A stretch of DNA of 64,000 nucleotides from the NCBI RefSeq assembly GCF_000020125.1, contig NC_010681.1, positions 2,728,001 through 2,792,000 of the forward strand, written 5' to 3'. Under the pieces are notes generated by a model. That model did not search any database, was not told the origin of the DNA, and saw only the letters and a program-made list of their open reading frames with translations. Shown here in pieces: positions 1-7,300 of the stretch (positions within the stretch are counted from its first letter, which is position 1; each line of letters begins with the position of its first letter). Source of the DNA: Paraburkholderia phytofirmans PsJN (GTDB lineage Bacteria > Pseudomonadota > Gammaproteobacteria > Burkholderiales > Burkholderiaceae). The position numbers and the translations under genes were made by a program.

Positions 1-463
1 TGTCGAATGGATTGGGCAAACTATCCTCCAGTTCCCGCACGGAAACGGAACCATCGCCGTTTTCATCCATGGCCTTGTACATTGCGACCGCCTGAGCATT
101 CGTCCCGCCACCGGCAACCACTTGCTTCCCAAGTTCGGATAACGAAATCGTGCCGTCACCGTTTTGATCCGTCTCGACCATGACTTCATTTTTGTAGCTA
201 GCCACAAAAGATCCAAGCGTCAGGGTAAAGCCCTTTTTTGCCAACTCGCTGATGGCAACCGCATTCTCTTGCGTGATCTCGGCATTTTCTCGAGCGTCTT
301 GTACCGATGCGCTCTGCGCATTCTTGATTACATTCGCGCCGGCTCCCGCATCGACTGAAAACTGTCCACTGCTTCCCGCAACCGAATGCCGCTGCTTCGA
401 TTTGTTCGCTTCCTGATTGACGAAGTTCGAATAAAACGACGACAACGACGGAATCACAGCCAT
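1..463 (-). CDS. EF-hand domain protein, 3' truncated by window edge
   Basis: An open frame runs leftward from ATG at 463 to the window edge without a stop, so only the first 154 residues are visible. A good ribosome site (GGAGAGGG) lies just upstream of the ATG. The C-terminal part shows two EF-hand calcium loops, DQNGDGTISLSE and DENGDGSVSVRE, each with acidic/Asn residues at positions 1, 3 and 5, Gly at 6 and Glu at 12. The first half is Ala/Asn/Ser/Gln-rich and begins MAVIPSLSSFYSNFV, which is not a classical signal peptide. Calcium binding is well supported by the loops; the biological role is unknown. It is transcribed away from the neighbouring unknown/FlgE pair. Confidence 0.85.
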   Translation of the reverse strand, partial: MAVIPSLSSFYSNFVNQEANKSKQRHSVAGSSGQFSVDAGAGANVIKNAQSASVQDARENAEITQENAVAISELAKKGFTLTLGSFVASYKNEVMVETDQNGDGTISLSELGKQVVAGGGTNAQAVAMYKAMDENGDGSVSVRELEDSLPNPFD

Positions 464-831
464 CGCCCTCTCCAAGGTAGTTGAGAAAAAAGTGTGTGAT
501 AGGCCGATTTTGGCATTCATCGCTAAGAGATCTTCGCAAGCACATTGCACGGAAGTTGCGGCAGGCACATGCCGATATCCTACTGCAGCCACCGAGACCA
601 TAGAGTCTTAATAATCCAACGCGCGATCAAAATAATCCATTCACTTTCCGCTCAGCAGAGAACTCATTTGGAAGTCGCGCTGGGCAAAGAAGCAAGCGGA
701 AACAGCGCCTGGCGAGATGCACCTCGCGCTCGAACATTCAGGTTTTGCAGCCGTTTAACGTGCCCTTGCGGACTCTTGTTGTACTAGCATAGCAACGCAT
801 TGCGTGCCATGAGACTGCTCAGCCTGAATGT
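464..831. other. Intergenic region between divergent genes, no gene seen
   Basis: This stretch separates the leftward EF-hand gene from the rightward unknown/FlgE pair and should carry both promoters. I found no convincing -35/-10 pair, flagellar sigma-28-type element or RNA gene. An 80-codon frame at 545-787 has no ribosome site and a Cys/His/Arg-rich composition typical of chance frames. Confidence 0.5.
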
Positions 832-1575
832 GTGCAGAGGCACGGCAATAAGTGCGAGAAAGGCAAAGGTGTCGCAAACATCTCAGACGCAACATGGCCC
901 ATCGCAGACACCGTAATTGTCGGGCTTAGCGACCTGCCCTCACGAATCGAGAGACCGATGCGTGCAACCGGAACGTCCGCGTTCATTGAACAATCGCGCT
1001 TCAATTTTTTCGACACAGAACAAAGCATGCGAGCGCAGTTTTTTCCCGCTTCCGGCACTGTATCCACATTCGACTGCAACGCCAGCGCGACCGAGCCGAT
1101 CAAACTCATCGGTTCCGCTTATTCCCGTTCGATATGGGAGGGCTTCGACACACGTCCGCTTTGCGTGGACCGATGGAATGTCGATTTACGCGGCCCATGC
1201 TTCGCGGCGGATACGGACAGTGATGACGGAATCATCGACACACTTAGTCTCTCCGTCACGACCATCGCGATGTCCAATTACCCGATAAAAACAACGGGCT
1301 ACCTATACGACGGACATGGCAAACGACATCTCGGGTTACTGGACTTGAGGTACTTCGGCCAGAAGCTGCCGAGGACGCTGAGCTTTTCTCTCGCCGAGCA
1401 CGGCTTTCCCATGTCAACGCGGTTTGAAATCCGCTTTAGTGTCGATGGAGGAGGTTCACCGCTTATTCCTCGTCCGCCGACGGTGACAAGTGTCGGATTA
1501 CTGATCACGGAAAGCCGCCGCTGCGCGGCAACGCCCACGTTGAACGAAGCTTCCCAATACCAAGGTGACTCATGA
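832..1575 (+). CDS. Hypothetical protein, coupled to FlgE-type gene
   Basis: I do not recognise this 247-residue protein. The stop overlaps the ATG of the downstream hook-protein gene (ATGA at 1572-1575), which suggests translational coupling. Codons show moderate G/C wobble preference and the product is Asp/Ser/Thr-rich with beta-like stretches, for example RFEIRFSVDGGGSP and SVGLLITESRR near the C-terminus, and an acidic TDSDDG segment in the middle. There are no clear membrane segments. The start is uncertain: GTG at 832 has no ribosome site, and ATG at 958 is the first in-frame ATG. Given the coupling, a role connected to the hook-like protein is a reasonable inference, but no function can be named. 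Confidence 0.5.
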   Translation: MQRHGNKCEKGKGVANISDATWPIADTVIVGLSDLPSRIERPMRATGTSAFIEQSRFNFFDTEQSMRAQFFPASGTVSTFDCNASATEPIKLIGSAYSRSIWEGFDTRPLCVDRWNVDLRGPCFAADTDSDDGIIDTLSLSVTTIAMSNYPIKTTGYLYDGHGKRHLGLLDLRYFGQKLPRTLSFSLAEHGFPMSTRFEIRFSVDGGGSPLIPRPPTVTSVGLLITESRRCAATPTLNEASQYQGDS

Positions 1576-2804
1576 GTTATCAAACCGGCCTTAGCGGCCT
1601 CTCCGCAGCCTCGACGGACCTCGATGTGATCGGCAATAACATCGCGAATGCGAACACTGTCGGGTTCAAAAGCTCGACGGCACAGTTCGCCGACATGTAT
1701 GCCAACGCGGTGATGACCGCGGCCAATAACCAGGTGGGTATCGGCACGCGCTTATCCACGGCCGAACAGGACTTCAGTAACGGTACGTTTAGCAAGACCG
1801 ATCGGCCACTAGACATTGCAATAAACGGAAATGGATTCTTCCAGCTCTCCAATAACGGCGCTCTGGTCTACTCGCGCAATGGTGTGTTCCATCTCGACAA
1901 AAGCGGGGTAATTGAGAATGCTCAAGGACTGCCATTGATGGGTTACTCCCCCGGACCCGACGGGAAGATGAATACGGGCAGCGTTGGGCCGCTCATGGTC
2001 TCGTCCGCCAGCCTGCCGCCCACGGCGACAAAAACCATTTCCGCCGCGTTCAACCTCGATTCTCAGGATCCGGTCCCGACGAACCCGTTCAATCCATCCG
2101 ATCCCGCCAGTTATAGCTACGGCCAGCCAATGTCGGTCTACAACTCCCTGGGCGGGAGCCAATCCACTAACGTCTATTTCGTAAAGAAGGCAACCGGTTC
2201 ATACGACGTCTACGGAACCAGCGGAAATCCACCCGCACCTGTCGGCCCCAATCCTTCTGGAAGCATGGGCACCATCACGTTCGACACTTCCGGCCATCTC
2301 ACGTCACCGAATGCATCCGCTCTGACATTCAACATTCCCAACGCCGCGGACAACGGCGCCACGACCCAAAGTCTGACGCTGAACCTGACTGGCACGACAC
2401 AATATGCCGGCAAAAACGGCGTGACCGCGCTGCTACCGGACGGCAATAGCTCGGGGCAACTGACGGGGTTCTCCGTAGGTGAAGACGGCACGTTGACTGG
2501 ATCTTATTCGAACGGCGCCACGCTAGTGCTCGGTCAGGTCGCTCTCGCAACCTTCAGCAATCCAAATGGTCTTGCGAATATGGGAAACAACCTCTATGCC
2601 CAGACGGGAGATTCCGGCGCGGCGCAGGTGTCGAGTCCCGGCTCGACCAATCACGGCGTTCTCCTCGGTGGACAAACGGAGGACTCGAACGTTGATTTGA
2701 CACACCAACTGGTCGACCTGATAACCGCGCAGCGTAATTACCAGGCGAATTCACAGACAATCAAGACTCAACAGACGGTCGACCAGGCGCTCATCAACCT
2801 ATAA
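1572..2804 (+). CDS. flgE: FlgE-type flagellar hook protein (isolated paralogue)
   Basis: The 410-residue product has the hallmarks of flagellar rod/hook proteins: an N-terminal D0 helix with the motif LDVIGNNIANANTVGFK (residues 17-33), the DRPLDIAINGNGFFQ motif near residue 81, and the C-terminal helix ending VDLITAQRNYQANSQTIKT. The Ser/Thr/Asn/Gly-rich middle is the variable exposed hook domain. Hook subunits are exported by the flagellar type III apparatus and polymerise beneath the filament. No other flagellar gene is visible in the window, so this is either a second FlgE outside the main cluster or the edge of a lateral flagellar locus lying to the left. Overlap with the preceding unknown gene implies co-expression. 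Confidence 0.9.
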   Translation: MSYQTGLSGLSAASTDLDVIGNNIANANTVGFKSSTAQFADMYANAVMTAANNQVGIGTRLSTAEQDFSNGTFSKTDRPLDIAINGNGFFQLSNNGALVYSRNGVFHLDKSGVIENAQGLPLMGYSPGPDGKMNTGSVGPLMVSSASLPPTATKTISAAFNLDSQDPVPTNPFNPSDPASYSYGQPMSVYNSLGGSQSTNVYFVKKATGSYDVYGTSGNPPAPVGPNPSGSMGTITFDTSGHLTSPNASALTFNIPNAADNGATTQSLTLNLTGTTQYAGKNGVTALLPDGNSSGQLTGFSVGEDGTLTGSYSNGATLVLGQVALATFSNPNGLANMGNNLYAQTGDSGAAQVSSPGSTNHGVLLGGQTEDSNVDLTHQLVDLITAQRNYQANSQTIKTQQTVDQALINL

Positions 2805-2944
2805 GCCGGCGCGGCTATAACTGACGGTCGACAGATGCGCAACTGGCCGCGTCCTGATCATGACGTTGCTCGCGCATCTTGTCGCCGGTGTGGTCAGCCG
2901 TCCTTTATGCAGACAAAAAGCCCAAGACGATGGCCCGCGCGTTA

Positions 2945-4000
2945 TCAACGGTACTGGCCCGCGTACTTCACCACTTTGTCCAGATTGGCCTTTGTAATGA
3001 AGCTCGGTCCCGAGCGAATGTTCTTCGGCCCATACGACGGTTCGAGGCCGTACATCTCCAACCGCGCTTTGAATTTCACATTCTCTTTGAGCACCTGGCG
3101 GATCTTGACGGGATCGGTGGTGCGCTCCTTCTTCGCGATCGCGAGGACCGCCACCGCCATATAACCCTGGAGATAGGGCTGCTGGTCGATCGCGAAAGCA
3201 ATCGTCCCATCCCGAATGGCCTTTGCGATTTCGTCGGAGAAATCGAACGTGCAGAAAAAAATCTTACCCGCAATGCCCATCTGGTCGATAGCTTTGAGCG
3301 TCGCCGACGCAGGTGGCGGCCCGAGCGTGAGGACCGCATCCGTTTTCGGATGGTTGCGCAAATAGGCACTGACCTTCGATTGGATCTCGGTCGGGTCCTG
3401 GCCCGAGTCGATCGTGGAAGTCTTGTAGTCGGCGCCGATCGCATCCGCAAAACCACGGCAACGGTCGAATGAAACCGGATTGGTCGCGAAGTGGTTCACG
3501 CACAGAAACGTCTTCACGCCCGCGGCTTTGGCTTTCTCGCCGGCCGCCTTGCCCGCCAGATATTCGGGCTGACCAATGTGCATGATCGCGGCGAGTTGCG
3601 CGCTTTGTTCATTGGTGCCGGAGTTGATCGTCACGAGCGCGATCTTCTTCGCGGTCACCTTTTCGATGGAACTCTTCAACACGTCGAAGTCGGCGATCGT
3701 CGTAATCACGCCATCATAATTGCGCGCCGCCGCCTGCTCGATCAGGCGGGACATGTCCGCGAGATCGCCGTTCGGCGGGTTGCGGTAGTCGGTCTCGACG
3801 TTGAAGTCCTCATCGGCCTGCTCAATAGCGTTTCTGATCGTGTTCCAGAACGTGTCCGAATCCGGTGCGTGGCTGACCAACACGAAGTGAGCGTCCACCG
3901 CGCGCGCCGCCGGCTGCGCAGCAAACCCCGCAGTGAGTGCCAGTGCTGCCACCAGAACCCTGAGCGATGCTCTGGATGCCTTGCCATTGCCGAGTGTCAT
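2945..4000 (-). CDS. Sugar ABC transporter substrate-binding protein
   Basis: The product is a periplasmic binding protein of the ribose/galactose type (Peripla_BP_4). From ATG 4000 the start is a basic n-region, a hydrophobic stretch LRVLVAALALTAGFAAQ and an ARA-type cleavage site before VDAHFVLVSHAPDSDTFWN. The two-lobed fold is recognisable from VSHAPDSDTFW, the YDGVITTIADFD segment and QQPYLQGYMAVAVL near the C-terminus. I prefer ATG 4000 because a GGTGGCG ribosome site sits just upstream; ATG codons at 4012 and 4054 would lengthen the basic head. No permease or ATPase gene is adjacent, so its transporter partners must lie elsewhere. The ligand cannot be told from sequence alone. Confidence 0.85.
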   Translation of the reverse strand: MTLGNGKASRASLRVLVAALALTAGFAAQPAARAVDAHFVLVSHAPDSDTFWNTIRNAIEQADEDFNVETDYRNPPNGDLADMSRLIEQAAARNYDGVITTIADFDVLKSSIEKVTAKKIALVTINSGTNEQSAQLAAIMHIGQPEYLAGKAAGEKAKAAGVKTFLCVNHFATNPVSFDRCRGFADAIGADYKTSTIDSGQDPTEIQSKVSAYLRNHPKTDAVLTLGPPPASATLKAIDQMGIAGKIFFCTFDFSDEIAKAIRDGTIAFAIDQQPYLQGYMAVAVLAIAKKERTTDPVKIRQVLKENVKFKARLEMYGLEPSYGPKNIRSGPSFITKANLDKVVKYAGQYR

Positions 4001-4389
4001 TGTCGCCACCATTCCGGGTCGATTAGTTTTTGCGGCGTACACGCAGCGCGTCATGTACTTGTCATCTCGCCGACTGCACCACCGCTCGGAGCGTACTTAG
4101 GGCAGCTTATGTTGCGGGGGCTATGCAGGAAAAATAGAATAAAGTTATAGCAGGAACACGATCCATTGCCGGCGCGGCTGCATATAGGCATCCGTCTCGA
4201 AGCGCCGGTCACGCTGCGTCCCTCCTGCCGGTCCTGATGCTGACGGCCGAGGTGTATCCTGCAAAATGCCTGCCTCTCCAGCGTGGCGATCACAGGGAAG
4301 TCGTGCCGTACACCGCTTTCGCGAACGAACTTCACCTGGGCAGCAACCTGCTGACACGGTGCGGCGGATAACGGCTGCATAGGGTTCGG
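4001..4389. other. Divergent intergenic region
   Basis: About 390 bases lie between the leftward binding-protein gene and the rightward hybrid kinase gene and should contain both promoters. There is a short AT-rich patch around 4125-4150 including TATAAC on the minus strand, but no matching -35 element. No RNA gene or small ORF with a ribosome site was found. Confidence 0.4.
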
Positions 4390-7300
4390 ATGCCGATGGA
4401 TAACAGCCTTCAGATTGTGTGGAATGACGGCCAGCGAGCCGTCAGTCGGGAACGGCGCGCAGGCGAGGCCGGCGAACGCGACGTCCTGCTTGCGCGGGCC
4501 GCCGCCGAACAGCCCCGGCCCGACAGCGTCGATCAACTAGCTCACGAGTTTGGCCTGAAAGACGAACTCGATAGTGCGTGGGCCGTGCGGCCGCTGGAGC
4601 TGATGCGCGAAGGTAGCCGGACACTGCTCGTACTCGAGGATCCGGGCGGCGGGCCGCTTGCGCACCTGTTAGGCGCGCCGCTGGAGATAGAAGATTCTTT
4701 GCGGCTCGCTGTCGGGATAGCCGCGGCGCTCGGCCGGCTTCATCAACGCGGTCTCGTCCACAAGGATCTCAAGCCCACTCATATCATGGTGAACTGCGCC
4801 GACGGCCGCGTGCGCCTCACCGGCTTCGGCCTCGCTTCGCGTCTGCCGCGCGAGCGGCAAGCTCCCGAGCCGCCCGAGACCATCGCGGGCACGCTGGCCT
4901 ACATGGCGCCCGAGCAGACCGGCCGGATGAACCGCTCGATCGATTCGCGCAGCGACCTCTACGCGCTCGGCGTCACGCTCTACCAGATGCTGACGGGCGC
5001 GCTGCCATTCATGGCCGCAGACCCGACTGAATGGGTGCACTGCCATATAGCGAGAAAGCCGGTGGCGCCGAGCGCGCGGCTTGCTACCGTCCCCGCTGCG
5101 ATCTCCCATATCGTCATGAAGCTGCTCGCCAAGACGGCCGAAGAGCGCTACCAGACCGCCGCCGGGGTCGAGCGCGATCTGCGGCTGTGTCTCGCCGACT
5201 GGCGGCGTCAGCGCCGCATCGATGACTTTCCGCTCGGCGAGCACGACAGCCCCGACCGGCTACTCATTCCCGAGAAGCTGTACGGCCGGGAGCACGAAGT
5301 CGAGATACTGGTCGCCGCATTCGACCGGATCGTCGGCAGCGGCGTGCCGGAGCTGGTGCTCGTGACCGGCTATTCCGGCATAGGCAAATCCTCGGTCGTT
5401 AATGAACTGCACAAAGTGCTGGTGCAGCCGCGGGGACTCTTCGCGGCCGGCAAGTTCGACCAATACAAGCGCGATATCCCCTATGCGACGCTCGTGCAGG
5501 CATTCCAGAGCCTCGTGCGGCCGCTGCTCGGCAAGCGCGACGCCGATCTGGCGAGTTGGCGCGACGCGTTGCTCGCGGCGCTGGACGTCAACGCCGGGCT
5601 CATGACCGACCTCATTCCCGAGCTGAAGCTCATCATCGGCGAGCCGCCTCCCGTCCCGGACCTTGCGCCACAGCAGGCGCAGCATCGCTTCATGCAGGTG
5701 TTCCGGCGTTTCATCGGCGTGTTCGCCCGTGCCGAACATCCGCTGGCGCTCTTTCTCGACGATCTGCAGTGGCTCGACGCGGCCACGCTCGATTTGCTCG
5801 AGGATCTGTTGATCCGCCCGGAACTGCGATATCTGATGCTGGTCGGTGCCTATCGCGACAACGAGGTCGATGGCACGCATCGGCTGACGGGCAAACTCCA
5901 GGCGATCGGGAGCGCCGGTGTGAGGATCAATCAGATCACGCTCGCGCCGCTCGCCCGTGCCCATGTCAGCCAGCTGATCGGCGAAGCGCTTCACTGCGAG
6001 CCGGCGCGAACCGAGCCTTTGGCGCGACTGGTCCATGAGAAGACCGCGGGCAATCCGTTTTTTGTGATCCAGTTCCTGCATGCACTGGCCGAACGGGATC
6101 TACTCACCTTCGACCACGACGCCGGACAGTGGCGCTGGGATCCCGATCGCATCCATGCCACGGGTTACACCGATAACATCGTGGATCTCATGGTCGGCAA
6201 GCTGAGCCGGCTGCAGGGGCAAACGCAGCAGGCGTTGCAGCAGTTGGCCTGTCTCGGCAACGTCGCCGAAATCACGACGCTCTCGACCGTTCTCGGCGTG
6301 GCGCAGACGCAGCTCCACTCGGCGTTATGGGAAGCGGTCCGCCAGGAACTGGTCGAGCGGCTGGGCGGCTCGTACCGGTTTGCTCACGACCGGATTCACG
6401 AAGCCGCCTATTCATTGATCCCGCCAGCCTCGCGCGCGCAGGCGCATCTGCGGATCGGCCGGCTGCTTGCTGCAGAGACGCCGGCGGAAAACCGCGAGGA
6501 AGCGATCTTCGAAATCGTCGGGCAGCTCAATCGCGGCGCGGCCCTGATCACGTCACGCGACGAACGCGAGCGACTGGCCGGATTCAACCTGCTCGCCGCC
6601 CAGCGCGCCAAAGCGTCGGCGGCCTATGGCTCGGCGCTCACCTATCTGGTCACCGGCATCGGACTACTGGACGACGATTGCTGGGAGCGCCGGCATGAAC
6701 TGATCCTCGCGCTGGAATTGAACCGGGCCGCCTGCGAGTTTCTGACTGGCCAGCTTTCCACCGCCGACGAGCGTCTGGCGTCGCTGTCGCAGCGGGCCGC
6801 CACCACGGTCGAACAGGCCAGCGTGGCCTGCCTGCATACGGATGTCTGTACCACTCTCGACCGGAGCGATCGCGCCGTTGCCGTGTGTCTCGACTATTTG
6901 CGGCATGTCGGCTTCGAGTGGTCCCCCCATCCGGACGACGAGACGGTTCGACGCGAATACGAACGCATCGGCTCACTGCTTGGGAAGCGCGCCATCGAGG
7001 CCCTCATCGACCTGCCGCTCATGCAGGACCCCGCCTCCCTCGCGACCGCCGAGGTTCTGAGCAAGCTCCTGCCGCCGGCCGTGCAGACGGATGCGAATCT
7101 CGCTTCCCTGACGATCTGCAAAGCAGTCAGTTTTAGCCTCGAACGGGGCAATTGCGATGCTTCATGTGTGCCCTATATCATGCTCTGCCGAATCGCCGGG
7201 CCGCGTTTCGGCGACTACCAGGCTGGCTTTCTATTCGGCCAGCTTGGCTATGAACTGGTCGAGCGGCGCGGCCTTAAGCGCTTCGAGGCGAGCACCTATC

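Noticed and set aside
501..510. GCCGATTT as part of a sigma-28 flagellar promoter
   Set aside because: The upstream TAAA-type element is missing at the proper distance and the orientation leads into a gene-free stretch.
545..787. 80-codon frame near the left edge
   Set aside because: No ribosome site, Cys/His/Arg-rich chance composition.
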